From Brevibacillus borstelensis (GTDB lineage Bacteria; Bacillota; Bacilli; Brevibacillales; Brevibacillaceae), in contig NZ_RHHO01000002.1 of the NCBI RefSeq assembly GCF_003710865.1, forward strand, positions 62,001 to 126,000: DNA of 64,000 nt, in the 5' to 3' direction. Position numbers and translations under genes: made by a program. Below the pieces are notes generated by a model, which was not told the origin of the DNA, did no database searches, and was given only the letters and a program-made list of their open reading frames with translations. Below, in pieces: positions 35,026 to 43,259 of the stretch; within the stretch, counting starts at the first letter, position 1; every line of letters starts with the position of its first letter.

Positions 35026-36357
35026 GTGAAGATCATGAACATAGCCCGTCGAATAATCGGCTTACCAGAAAGGCGGGAAACACTGGAGTTGAACGTCGAT
35101 GATCGGCGGTTGCTTGAAGTTCTAGGTATCGACATCGGTCAGGTGAACGTAAGAGGAAAAAATGCACTCAAGGTGGATACCGTGTATGCTTGTATCCGTA
35201 TCCGATCAGAATCAGTCGCAAAACTGCCGATCAAGGTATATCAGGAAGACGAAAACGGCATACAGAAGCAGACGAGACATACAGTGTACCAATTGCTAAG
35301 GCTGCGTCCCAATCCGTATATGAGCGCCTTTGATTTTTGGAAGTGCATCGAGGCGCAGAACGGCATGTACGGCAACGCGTACGCATCAATCGAGTTTGAT
35401 AAGCGCGGGCGTATTGTCGGACTATGGCCAATGGACGCGGGCCGGGTGAAAATCGTCGTAGATAACGACACGAGCGCGACTGGCGTCGTCACCAATCGAT
35501 CAAAGGTTTGGTACGAGGTGAATCTTGGTTACGAGAAACGAAAGCTCCTTCCACACGAAATTCTGCACTTCAAGGGAGGGGTGACGCTTGACGGGATTTC
35601 CGGTTTATCTCCACTGGATTGTTTGCGGGCAACGCTTGAGAACGGAGCATCAGCAAACAAATTCGTCAACAATTTCTTTAAGCAAGGCCTCCAGGTAAAA
35701 GGGATCGTGCAATATGTTGGCGACCTAAATGAGGATGCCAAAAGAACATTCCGTTCCAATTTTGAGCAGATGTCAAGCGGGCTAAATAATAGCCATAGAA
35801 TTGCTCTTTTACCGATTGGATACCAATTTCAACCTATCTCCCTGAGCATGCATGACGCACAGTTCCTGGAGAACAACCAGTTAACCATCAGGCAGATAGC
35901 ATCTGCCTTTGGGATCAAAATGCACCAACTGAACGATCTATCCAGGGCGACACATACGAATGTAGCCGAGCAGCAAAAAGAGTTTTATACCGACACGCTG
36001 CAGCCGATCCTGACGATGTACGAACAAGAGCTGACATACAAGCTGCTGCTCGACGAAGAGATTCAGAACGGTTTCTTTTTCCGTTTCAACGTCGACGCGA
36101 TTCTTCGAAGCGATATCAAAACAAGGTACGAAGCATATCGAATCGGCGTGCAAGGTGGCTTCTTGAAACCGAATGAAGCACGAGCGAAAGAGGAGCTGCC
36201 ACCGGCAGAGGGTGGCGACCAGTTGCTTACAAATGGCAGCATGCTCCCGATTACGGAGGCCGGCAAGGCATATCAAGCGAAAGGGGGTGTTGGAGCTGGA
36301 CAAGGAAAAAAAGACGCCCCAGGCAAAGGAGATCCGGGCGATGCCGGTGAAGCTTGA
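35026..36357 (+). CDS. HK97-family portal protein
   Basis: Forms the dodecameric portal at the capsid vertex. 443 residues, GTG start after GGAGGGAGGTG. Portal signatures: VDTVYACIRIRSESVAKLPIK, FKGGVTLDGISGLSPLDCLR and ENNQLTIRQIASAFGIKMHQL. The glycine-rich, charged C-terminus overlaps the protease gene by 17 bp. Confidence 0.93.
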   Translation: MKIMNIARRIIGLPERRETLELNVDDRRLLEVLGIDIGQVNVRGKNALKVDTVYACIRIRSESVAKLPIKVYQEDENGIQKQTRHTVYQLLRLRPNPYMSAFDFWKCIEAQNGMYGNAYASIEFDKRGRIVGLWPMDAGRVKIVVDNDTSATGVVTNRSKVWYEVNLGYEKRKLLPHEILHFKGGVTLDGISGLSPLDCLRATLENGASANKFVNNFFKQGLQVKGIVQYVGDLNEDAKRTFRSNFEQMSSGLNNSHRIALLPIGYQFQPISLSMHDAQFLENNQLTIRQIASAFGIKMHQLNDLSRATHTNVAEQQKEFYTDTLQPILTMYEQELTYKLLLDEEIQNGFFFRFNVDAILRSDIKTRYEAYRIGVQGGFLKPNEARAKEELPPAEGGDQLLTNGSMLPITEAGKAYQAKGGVGAGQGKKDAPGKGDPGDAGEA

Positions 36358-36922
36358 AATTCGAGCGAGTGAAGGTGACGACGGAAAACGGACCATCACC
36401 GGAGCGATCAAGTACGAGACAGACAGTGCAGAAATGCGCGACTGGTATGGCGACCCATTTGTGGAGCAAATCGCGGCTGGCGCATTTGCCGATAGCATCG
36501 CTTCGCGCGCGGTCGTCGGGTTGTGGAGCCACGATACAAGTCAGGTTCTGGGTAATACCAAATCAGGTACGGTGAGATTGTTTGACGGCGCAAAGGAATT
36601 GCGTTTTGAGATTGACCTCCCCGACACAGCGGTGGGGAACGACGCATGGACGCTCGTTCAACGTGGAGATGTAGATGGTGTGTCCTTCGGTATGCGCGTC
36701 ACCAAGGATAAATGGTCGTCCGAAAAACGAGAAAACGGCAAGCTGTATCGCCGCACCATTTTGTCAGCAGAACTGTACGAGATTAGCCCGGTAGCCTTTC
36801 CGGCTTACCCGGCCAATGAAGTTTCCGCTCGGTCCTTCGAGGAATTCAAAGCTTCCGAAAAGCGGGCCGCTGATCAGTATGAAAAAGAAAAGATGTTGAT
36901 TGAGCTCGACCTATTTGGTTGA
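36341..36922 (+). CDS. HK97-type prohead maturation protease
   Basis: A serine protease (family S78) that trims capsid protein during head maturation. ATG 36341 is selected by AAAGGAG 9 nt upstream; 193 residues. Core: FAIKYETDSA-like GAIKYETDSAEMRDWYGDPF, the catalytic His in VGLWSHDTSQVLG, the catalytic Ser region VDGVSFGMRV, and ELYEISPVAFPAYPAN. It lies between portal and capsid as in HK97. Confidence 0.92.
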   Translation: MPVKLEIRASEGDDGKRTITGAIKYETDSAEMRDWYGDPFVEQIAAGAFADSIASRAVVGLWSHDTSQVLGNTKSGTVRLFDGAKELRFEIDLPDTAVGNDAWTLVQRGDVDGVSFGMRVTKDKWSSEKRENGKLYRRTILSAELYEISPVAFPAYPANEVSARSFEEFKASEKRAADQYEKEKMLIELDLFG

Positions 36923-36959
36923 GCTTTTTGTATTACCAAATATCCCATGAGGTGATCCC

Positions 36960-38147
36960 ATGACAAAAGAATTGCGTGCGCTGCTCCAGAAGTTGGACAA
37001 CGCGAAACAAGAAGCTCGTAGCCTGTTGGCCGAGGATAAGGTGACCGAAGCGAAAGAGAAGATGGATGAAGTACGAACCTTACAGGCGAAGGTGGACCTG
37101 CAACGCGAGCTGGAAGAAACCGAAGCTCGTGGACTTGGCGGACGTGAATTAAACGATGATGGGAATGTGGAAGAGCGCGACATGAAGGAGTTGGAGGAAG
37201 AGTACACCAGCATTGTTTTGCGCGGCATCCGTCGTCGTCCAATCTCGGAAGAAATGCGTAGTGTTGTCCGTGAATACGAGAAACGAGCGGTTATGAATGA
37301 AGGCAGCACGAACCCGCCTATTCCGGAAGGTGACGTTGGCATCATTGTCCCGCAAGATATCCAAACTCGTATTAATGAGCTGATGCGCGACTGGAATGAT
37401 TTAAGCCAGTATGTAACGATTGAGAATGTCTCGACACTTTCCGGAACTCGCGTTCTTGAAACGGATGCGGACATGACTCCATTCGCGGATATGGATGAGT
37501 ACGGCGAAATCAAAGAAACAGATAATCCGAAATTTAAACCGATCAGCTATAAAGTTAAGTCTCGTGCGGGCTTCCTACCTCTTACTAATGATTTGCTTGC
37601 CGATACCGATGCCAATCTGATGGGGTACATCACAAGCTGGATTGCTCGAAAGGCGGCCCATACCCGCAATGTGCATATTGTTAACCTACTGAAAACCTTG
37701 ACGCCAAAGGCATTGTCCGACCTCAAGGCCATAAATACTGTCCTTAATGTCGATCTTGACCCGGCAATTAGCCGCAGCTCGGTTATTTTAACAAACCAAG
37801 ATGGATTCAACTGGCTCGACAACCAGGTTGACGGTATGAACCGACCTCTCCTTATGGACGACATTACACAGCCAGGCCGAAAACTGTTCAAAGGACGACC
37901 GATTGCAGTCGTGAGCAATCGTAACCTCCCTTCTGATGGAACAAAAGCACCACTTATCATTGGCAATCTGAAGCAATTCATGGTGTTGTTTAACCGTCGA
38001 TACTTTGAGCTCGCGTCTACCAAAGAGGGCGGCGACGCATGGCGTCGAAACACAACTGAGATGCGAACCATTATGCGCGACGATTATGTGAAGTGGGATA
38101 CAGAGGCAGCCGTTTATGGCCAACTCGACATTACGCCAACGCCCTAA
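36960..38147 (+). CDS. Major capsid protein, HK97 fold
   Basis: 395 residues. The N-terminal coiled-coil delta domain (about 1-90; LRALLQKLDNAKQEARSLL, LQAKVDLQRELEETEAR) would be removed by the protease, leaving a mature protein beginning near the GSTNPPIPEGDVGIIVPQ region. The body has AGFLPLTNDLLADTDANLM and LLMDDITQPGRKLFKGRPI typical of HK97-like capsids. ATG after TGAGGTGATC. Confidence 0.94.
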   Translation: MTKELRALLQKLDNAKQEARSLLAEDKVTEAKEKMDEVRTLQAKVDLQRELEETEARGLGGRELNDDGNVEERDMKELEEEYTSIVLRGIRRRPISEEMRSVVREYEKRAVMNEGSTNPPIPEGDVGIIVPQDIQTRINELMRDWNDLSQYVTIENVSTLSGTRVLETDADMTPFADMDEYGEIKETDNPKFKPISYKVKSRAGFLPLTNDLLADTDANLMGYITSWIARKAAHTRNVHIVNLLKTLTPKALSDLKAINTVLNVDLDPAISRSSVILTNQDGFNWLDNQVDGMNRPLLMDDITQPGRKLFKGRPIAVVSNRNLPSDGTKAPLIIGNLKQFMVLFNRRYFELASTKEGGDAWRRNTTEMRTIMRDDYVKWDTEAAVYGQLDITPTP

Positions 38148-38159
38148 GAACTAATGGTC

Positions 38160-38186
38160 TGAGAGGCCGGGAAACCGGCCTCTTTC
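38160..38186 (+). terminator. Hairpin after the capsid gene
   Basis: GAGGCCGG-GAAA-CCGGCCTC, a perfect 8-bp stem with a GAAA tetraloop, followed by TTT. It probably attenuates transcription into the connector genes. Confidence 0.65.
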
Positions 38187-38206
38187 CCATTTGGAGGTGA
38201 ATGCTC

Positions 38207-38569
38207 ATGGCTGTAAAAGTAATCAAGGCTTTCCGGGAGAGATACCAAGATATGAGGCTCTACACCATTGGGGATACGTATCGGGTGGAGGATGAAAAGA
38301 GAGTGGAGTATCTGGTGTCACAGGGATTTTTGGAGATAACCAACGAAGCTGCCCCTGCATCTTCTGAAAAGCTAACGCTCGAAGAATTTACAGACCTCTC
38401 AGCAGTTGATCAGAAAAAGCTGCTCACCAGTTTGGGTATCCATGGTGACGATAGCAACGCACAAAAGCGGGAAGAACTCTACAAGCAATACCTTGGTAGC
38501 GAGGCAGTGGGTCCAACAGGTTCAGAAAATGGCGGAGACGTGAAGATCGATGTCGATTCTGACACTTGA
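38207..38569 (+). CDS. Hypothetical head-region protein
   Basis: 120 residues from ATG 38207 (TGGAGGTGA 8 nt upstream). The N-terminal part AFRERYQDMRLYTIGDTY and KRVEYLVSQGFLEI matches small proteins found after capsid genes. The C-terminal part is a SAP/HeH-like element (LTLEEFTDLSAVDQKKLLTSLGI) with an acidic tail. It overlaps the connector gene by 20 bp. Confidence 0.68.
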   Translation: MAVKVIKAFRERYQDMRLYTIGDTYRVEDEKRVEYLVSQGFLEITNEAAPASSEKLTLEEFTDLSAVDQKKLLTSLGIHGDDSNAQKREELYKQYLGSEAVGPTGSENGGDVKIDVDSDT

Positions 38570-38834
38570 GGAAACGAAGCTTTGGCTGCGGGTAGATGGT
38601 GACGAAGAGGATACAACCATTGCGACGCTGATCGCAGCTGCTGAAACATACCTGGTGAACGCTACGGGGAAGCAATTTGACAACACGAATGACCTTGCCA
38701 AAATTTTTGTTCTCGTTTTGGTAGCCGATTGGTTTGAAAATCGCCAGGCGGTTGGTAAGATCAGCGAAAACACAAGGCAAACAGTGCAAAGCATGCTCGC
38801 CCAATTGACCTATTGTTATCCGGAAAGCAAGTGA
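38550..38834 (+). CDS. Head-tail connector, HK97 gp6-like
   Basis: 94 residues, helical. MSILTLEETKLWLRVDGDEEDTTI and AAETYLVNATGKQFDN are the marks of the gp6-like adaptor (landmarks LEETKLWLRVDGDEEDTTI). It forms a ring below the portal. ATG start within the previous gene. Confidence 0.88.
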   Translation: MSILTLEETKLWLRVDGDEEDTTIATLIAAAETYLVNATGKQFDNTNDLAKIFVLVLVADWFENRQAVGKISENTRQTVQSMLAQLTYCYPESK

Positions 38835-38841
38835 GGTGTAG

Positions 38842-39450
38842 ATGGTGAATATCGGCGATTTAAAAAACCGGATCACGATTCAGGAAAGGGATTCAGCGGG
38901 CTTGTGGACGGATTACGTCAAGGTTTGGGCAGCAATCTATCCCCTATCTGCGAAAGAGCCATTTGACCGGGGCGACGTGCAGCAGAACGCGACCCATCGA
39001 GTCGTGATTCGACGGCGGAAAGACGTCAAGTCTACCATGCGTTTGCTGTTCGCCGGTCGCATCTACGACATCCAATCCATTTTACCTCACTACCGGGACC
39101 GGGATCGTCAGGAGATGATCTGTGAGGAGCTGCACGAAATGTACGATACCGTTTCAGTCATACGGTCAGAAAGCAAGGTTGGAGCCTACAATGTCGTTAC
39201 ATCTGTGCCATTGCCGCCTCGTGAAATTTCTTGTTGCATCGTTGACGTTCAGCACAATCATAATCAAGCTGGTACAGACCCTGTTACTTGGCAAACAAAA
39301 ATTCAGATTGATTGCTATTTGGGCGAAGACGTGATACAGGGAGACACGATCAGATTGTCTGATCTTGGAGACTTCTTTGTAACGGAAGCCCGGCCAGCCA
39401 AGCATTTTTTGACGGTGACAGCTACACAAGCGAAACGGGGTGCAGAGTGA
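38842..39450 (+). CDS. Head closure / head-tail joining protein with extra C-terminal domain
   Basis: 202 residues. The N-terminal 100 residues are a Phage_H_T_join (SPP1 gp16-like) domain: IGDLKNRITIQERDSAG, VWAAIYPLSAKEPF and LLFAGRIYDIQSILPHYRDR. The family is usually near 110 residues. The rest (VSVIRSESKVGAYNVVTSV to the end) forms a second beta-rich domain, so it is either a fusion or a double-length closure protein. Confidence 0.78.
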   Translation: MVNIGDLKNRITIQERDSAGLWTDYVKVWAAIYPLSAKEPFDRGDVQQNATHRVVIRRRKDVKSTMRLLFAGRIYDIQSILPHYRDRDRQEMICEELHEMYDTVSVIRSESKVGAYNVVTSVPLPPREISCCIVDVQHNHNQAGTDPVTWQTKIQIDCYLGEDVIQGDTIRLSDLGDFFVTEARPAKHFLTVTATQAKRGAE

Positions 39451-39947
39451 TGGATTTTGATAAGTATGGGGCGCTCCTGAAACGGTTGTCAGATAGAGAA
39501 CTGGAAAAGATCGAGAAAAAGATCCTGCAGAGAATGGGGATTACCTTCCTGAAAATGATCCGCGACGAATTGAAAAAACAAGGTTTGACGGACAGCAAAA
39601 AGACTTGGCAATCATTCATGAAAGGGAAGCGCGGAAACGTATGGAAGCTGGACAAGGATCGAAATACGTTCACGCTGGAAGTGGGCTCCTGGTGGTATAT
39701 TGCTCGGTTTCTCGATGAAGGATACGAGATCAAGGAGCCGCACTTTGTACCTGGGTACTTTTCCGGTTCCAAGTTTGTCTACGAAGGCTATGGAAAAGCA
39801 ATCGGCGTAAAGCGCGGTGTGATCATGAAGCCACGGACGTTCATTGGTCGTCACTACATCGATATCGCGCTGGAAGGGTTTCAGGGTGGAATGGTGGCAC
39901 TGATTGACCGGCTATTCGAAAAAGAATTGAAGAAGGTGCTAGGTTAA
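39450..39947 (+). CDS. HK97 gp10-like neck/tail-joining protein
   Basis: 165 residues, ATG overlapping the previous stop (TGATG). The helical N-terminus EKKILQRMGITFLKMIRDEL and C-terminal RGVIMKPRTFIGRHYIDIALEGF match gp10-like proteins between closure and tail-terminator genes. Confidence 0.82.
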   Translation: MDFDKYGALLKRLSDRELEKIEKKILQRMGITFLKMIRDELKKQGLTDSKKTWQSFMKGKRGNVWKLDKDRNTFTLEVGSWWYIARFLDEGYEIKEPHFVPGYFSGSKFVYEGYGKAIGVKRGVIMKPRTFIGRHYIDIALEGFQGGMVALIDRLFEKELKKVLG

Positions 39948-40393
39948 TGGAAAAAGATTTATTGACCGTGGTTCAATTGGTCCATGCAGCCTACCCATCC
40001 ATAACCATCATTACTGACCTGGAGGAATGGCTGGCAGGGAACTTTAACCCGCCGTGCGCCTTTATCCAGACTCAAGCGGTTACGGAGAGAGGGAACACGC
40101 TAACCAGTTACAAGATTCTAGCAGATGCTGGTATTGTGTTGCACCACCCGAAAGTGAAGGGCATTTATCAACCTATATCCTCGGAGCCGTTTCGAAGCCT
40201 GCTTCGGAGAGAAAAATACAGCTTCCAGGGGACGGCGGAGGCTCTATACATCGATATCGATAACGAGACCTTGGAAATCGACTCCGAAAAGAAAGACCGG
40301 ACCGAAATCACATTCCGTTTTGAGTATCGGGTATCCATACCGAAACCAGAGGTAACGAAGATCAACACATTTGAGGTAGAAATGGAGGGATGA
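39947..40393 (+). CDS. Tail terminator-like protein
   Basis: 148 residues. Its position between gp10-like and sheath genes, its length and its alpha/beta pattern (VQLVHAAYPSITIITDLEEWL, RFEYRVSIPKPEVTKIN) suggest the tail completion/terminator protein of contractile phages. The family is not directly recognised. Confidence 0.65.
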   Translation: MEKDLLTVVQLVHAAYPSITIITDLEEWLAGNFNPPCAFIQTQAVTERGNTLTSYKILADAGIVLHHPKVKGIYQPISSEPFRSLLRREKYSFQGTAEALYIDIDNETLEIDSEKKDRTEITFRFEYRVSIPKPEVTKINTFEVEMEG

Positions 40394-40395
40394 TC

Positions 40396-40608
40396 GTGGC
40401 TGTGCGAAAAAAAGAAGAGGTATCAGATGAGCAACCCCTCAGGAGCGAGAGCCAAAAAACAAAACAAGAATGGATCGAGAGCGCAGCTTACCTCGGGGCC
40501 GAACGGTTCGAGATTGCAGGCGCTCTCTTTCATTTGAGGGACACTGATCTGATTAGGGAATCTGAAGTCCGATCAAAAATCAAAGCATACAGGGGTGAAA
40601 GACTGTGA
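40396..40608 (+). CDS. Small protein upstream of the tail sheath
   Basis: 70 residues from GTG 40396 (GGAGGG 6 nt upstream; ATG 40390 abuts it). Charged, with KTKQEWIESAAYLGAERFEI and a C-terminal helix. Similar small genes precede the sheath gene in PBSX-like phages. Its function is unknown. It overlaps the sheath start by 4 bp. Confidence 0.65.
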   Translation: MAVRKKEEVSDEQPLRSESQKTKQEWIESAAYLGAERFEIAGALFHLRDTDLIRESEVRSKIKAYRGERL

Positions 40609-41939
40609 CGATCATGCGTGAAAGACCCGGTGCAAGGGTGGAGCTGATTGCAAAGGCAAAAGAGCGTGTCCTTCCAAAAAGCGGTGTTGTTCTGGTGCCT
40701 TATCAGGCTGAATGGGGTGCACCCGACACGATGGTCAAAATGACCGGCTACGACGAGCGGATTGCGGAGACATTCGGAGAAGTGGATGTTATCGAATTGG
40801 CAGCGGAAGGCGGTGCAACCGTCCTCGGCTACCGGATGACCAATGGTAGCGCTGCGAAAGCGTCCTACACGCAGATGGATTCGATCAAAGTAGAGGCGCT
40901 GTACCCTGGCCTCCGTGGGAACGATTTGAAAATCTCCATTGCGCCGTCTACAGCTGAACCAGGTAAGAAGGAGCTGCAGGTAACCGGCCCTATCAGGACT
41001 GAGAAATTTTCCTTTACAGATGCCGACGAGTTGGTGAAAAAGACGGCTCAATCTATTTACGTGCGTGTAACTCGCCTCGGAACAACAGCTGTTACCGACC
41101 TGGACGAAACAGCGCTGGAAGGCGGGACGAGCGGTACGGCTCCGTTGACTTCCACAGATAGTACAAAGCTGTTTCTTACCGTATCTGGCGCCGACTTCGA
41201 CGCAATGTACTTGCCGTTCGACGATCCAGCTATCCAAGCTGCAGCCAAACAGTTCATGACTGACCGACGGACGAAAAACAAAAAGCTCAGCACGCTGGTC
41301 ATCGGAGGGAACAGTAACGATGACGGAAACATGGACAAGCACGTGGGGCGCTCCGTCGCGCAAAACGCACGGTACGTTGTAAACTGTGCCATCGCGGGCC
41401 AGCATAACAATGGCAAGTCGTACGACAGTCTGGCGTGGGCAGCATGGGTGGCCGGGATGATCGCGGCGACACCTGCGCACGAGTCACTGACAGCGGTTGT
41501 TGTCCCTTTGAAAAAAGCCTTGAAGGATTGGGGTTACACGGAGATCCTGAACGCGCTCAGTACCGGTACTTTGATTGCCACCCGGGACGGCGACGTATAC
41601 ATCATCGAAAGCGCGGTCAATACGCTGTCTGTACTCGGCCCGAAAGATCGCGAGGACTACGGGAAAATCCGGGTTTCCATGACGCTGGATCAAATCGTCA
41701 ACGACCTGATGACGGTAGCCAAAAAGTACAAGGGCAGGCTCAATAACAACGACTTAGGCGGCGCTGTCTTTGTTGGAGCTGCCGATACCTATTTGGCAGA
41801 AAGGGAGCGACAGGGGGTCATTGACGCGGGCTGGGTGTTTGAGGATCGCGGCGGCGAAGGGGATCGGCGCAAGTTTTATCTTGGCGCGAAACCGTTGGAT
41901 GCTGTCGAGTACTTTGATATCGAATGGGGGGTGGAATAA
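40605..41939 (+). CDS. xkdK: Contractile tail sheath protein, XkdK-like
   Basis: 444 residues, GTG start. The N-terminal RPGARVELIAKAKERVLPK and C-terminal GGAVFVGAADTYLAERERQG are sheath features, with central VVNCAIAGQHNNGKSYDSLAWAAWVAGMIA (landmark DSLAWAAWVAGMIA). Sheath subunits contract around the tube at infection. This gene identifies the phage as a myovirus with a PBSX-like tail. Confidence 0.92.
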   Translation: MTIMRERPGARVELIAKAKERVLPKSGVVLVPYQAEWGAPDTMVKMTGYDERIAETFGEVDVIELAAEGGATVLGYRMTNGSAAKASYTQMDSIKVEALYPGLRGNDLKISIAPSTAEPGKKELQVTGPIRTEKFSFTDADELVKKTAQSIYVRVTRLGTTAVTDLDETALEGGTSGTAPLTSTDSTKLFLTVSGADFDAMYLPFDDPAIQAAAKQFMTDRRTKNKKLSTLVIGGNSNDDGNMDKHVGRSVAQNARYVVNCAIAGQHNNGKSYDSLAWAAWVAGMIAATPAHESLTAVVVPLKKALKDWGYTEILNALSTGTLIATRDGDVYIIESAVNTLSVLGPKDREDYGKIRVSMTLDQIVNDLMTVAKKYKGRLNNNDLGGAVFVGAADTYLAERERQGVIDAGWVFEDRGGEGDRRKFYLGAKPLDAVEYFDIEWGVE

Positions 41940-41941
41940 CG

Positions 41942-42397
41942 ATGGCAAGAGCGAGAGATATAAAACTCAAAAATAACCAGCTTTATGATGAAAACGGGGA
42001 TGTTTTTCTCGCTGTCCAGGAAGCGTCTTTTGTTTCCAAATTCTCGTACGTGGATGTAAATCGGCTCCAAAAGGGGAAGACGCAATCAATTGACGAGGCA
42101 CACGTCGAAGTGACAATCAGAGTCTCGTCGGTCAATGCCGATCTGAAATATTACGTGGTGAGTCAGCTCCACAAGGGAAAGACACCGGTTATTCCTATGA
42201 TGATTGGTGAGCAATGGGATAAGGAAGCAGGCAACATTGAGCGAGTGAAGCTTACGAATATTGTCCTTAACCCGGAGGAAATCATACTGTGGGCAGCAAA
42301 AGCCGAGGGAAATGATATCGCCACGTTCGAATTGAAGGGAATGTCCAGTGACGAACCAGTGTTTATCAATAAATTGCCTGAATACGAGGAGGATTAA
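41942..42397 (+). CDS. xkdM: Tail tube protein, XkdM-like
   Basis: 151 residues, ATG after GGGGGGTGG. The pattern MARARDIKLKNNQLYDENG, VNRLQKGKTQSIDEAHVEV and FELKGMSSDEPVFI fits the inner tube protein. It follows the sheath gene as in PBSX. Confidence 0.88.
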   Translation: MARARDIKLKNNQLYDENGDVFLAVQEASFVSKFSYVDVNRLQKGKTQSIDEAHVEVTIRVSSVNADLKYYVVSQLHKGKTPVIPMMIGEQWDKEAGNIERVKLTNIVLNPEEIILWAAKAEGNDIATFELKGMSSDEPVFINKLPEYEED

Positions 42398-42399
42398 GA

Positions 42400-42780
42400 A
42401 TGAGTAAATTGGAGAAATTTTTAGCAAAGGCCAGCCAGGATGTAGTTCGTAAAGAGATTACAGTTGAAATCGACGGGGATACGTGGAGAGTTCGGCAGTT
42501 GAGCCTTACGGAAATTCGTGCTTGCGAAAATCAAGCCGATAAAGGAGAAAAGTTTGACTGGCATCGCTTTAATGATGCTCGCATCGTCAAAGCGACGGAA
42601 CATGACTTTCCATGGAACGACAATTCCTTGAAAGAGGCATATGGAGTCCATACCAAATACGAGTTGCCTGCCAAACTGTTTGAGCACAACTTGGATGGAT
42701 ACAGTAAGCTTCTCGATGCCGTGAGACGTGTGAACGCAGATCAAACGGAAAGAGAAGCGGTGGACGAGGCAAAAAACTAA
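42400..42780 (+). CDS. xkdN: Tail assembly chaperone, XkdN-like
   Basis: 126 residues. The N-terminal KLEKFLAKASQDVVRKEITV and WRVRQLSLTEIRACENQA match XkdN/YqbN, the chaperone that coats the tape-measure protein. It ends GAC-GAG-GCA-AAA-AAC-TAA. The final A_AAA_AAC lies in the correct phase for -1 slippage into the 50-codon frame at 42783, giving a 178-residue long form. Confidence 0.88.
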   Translation: MSKLEKFLAKASQDVVRKEITVEIDGDTWRVRQLSLTEIRACENQADKGEKFDWHRFNDARIVKATEHDFPWNDNSLKEAYGVHTKYELPAKLFEHNLDGYSKLLDAVRRVNADQTEREAVDEAKN

Positions 42781-42847
42781 TCATGTCCGACGGCGAAGCC
42801 TGGCATATGTGCCAAGCTTTTTTAAATGGCCGGGGCAAGCCGTCGGA
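42771..42847 (+). promoter_or_regulatory. Programmed -1 frameshift signal in the tail assembly chaperone
   Basis: Slippery heptamer AAAAAAC (42771-42777) in phase A_AAA_AAC, then an 8-nt spacer containing the 0-frame stop, then a stem TCCGACGGC (42786-42794) with GCCGTCGGA (42839-42847), 9 perfect pairs. Inside its loop sits a second stem, AAGC-c-TGGCA with TGCCA-a-GCTT around TATG. These are the standard parts of a -1 frameshift site. Confidence 0.75.
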
Positions 42848-42935
42848 TTTACTTGATTATGAAGTGGATCCATACAAACAGAAGCTGTTCATTTTTGCCT
42901 GTCAAGAAATCGAAGTGGAGAGATCAAAAACATAG
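42783..42935 (+). CDS. -1-frame extension of the tail assembly chaperone
   Basis: 50 residues, MSDGEAWHMCQAFLNGRGKP to EVERSKT-stop. It has its own ATG but no ribosome-binding site; the frame is open back through CTA-ATC to the slippery site in xkdN. Length, place before the tape-measure gene and frame are those of the T (E') part of G/GT-type chaperones. Expression as the C-terminus of a fused protein is the likely mode. Confidence 0.7.
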   Translation: MSDGEAWHMCQAFLNGRGKPSDLLDYEVDPYKQKLFIFACQEIEVERSKT

Positions 42936-42939
42936 GTTT

Positions 42940-42978
42940 CTCCCCTTCTCCCGGACGTCTGCTGGTCGGGGAGAGGGC
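42940..42978 (-). terminator. Inverted repeat at the end of the reverse-strand gene
   Basis: CTTCTCCCGGAC and GTCGGGGAGAGG flank GTCTGCTG, a GC-rich stem. On the minus strand it follows the stop of the small membrane protein gene and is followed by a short A/T stretch. It could end that gene's transcript and slow rightward transcription. Confidence 0.45.
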
Positions 42979-43202
42979 TAGTACCCTCTGTTGATTCGAT
43001 AACCGATGTACGTAAGCAGACAGATGCCGTAGGTAAGGCCCAAACTTGGACCTGGTCCCCAGTCCCACAAAACCTGCGGAATCCAACAGAGTAAGAAAGC
43101 GGGAACACCAATTAAGATTAAGACTCCCACGAACAGCAACGATTTAACAAGAATACGAAATATCCCGAATAGAGCCATTGGAATAATTTTAAGGAACTCC
43201 AT
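42978..43202 (-). CDS. Small membrane protein on the reverse strand inside the tail operon
   Basis: 74 residues with two to three hydrophobic segments (FRILVKSLLFVGVLILIGVPAF, landmark LLFVGVLILIGVPAFLLCW; LGLTYGICLLTYIGY). AAGGAGGG precedes the ATG on the minus strand, which supports real translation. It is the only leftward gene in the late region, so it is probably a moron expressed in the lysogen, perhaps for superinfection exclusion. Function is not recognisable. Confidence 0.65.
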   Translation of the reverse strand: MEFLKIIPMALFGIFRILVKSLLFVGVLILIGVPAFLLCWIPQVLWDWGPGPSLGLTYGICLLTYIGYRINRGY

Positions 43203-43259
43203 AAGTGACCCTCCTTTTTGTATAGGGATATATTACCACATTTGGATGAGAGGTAGGTG

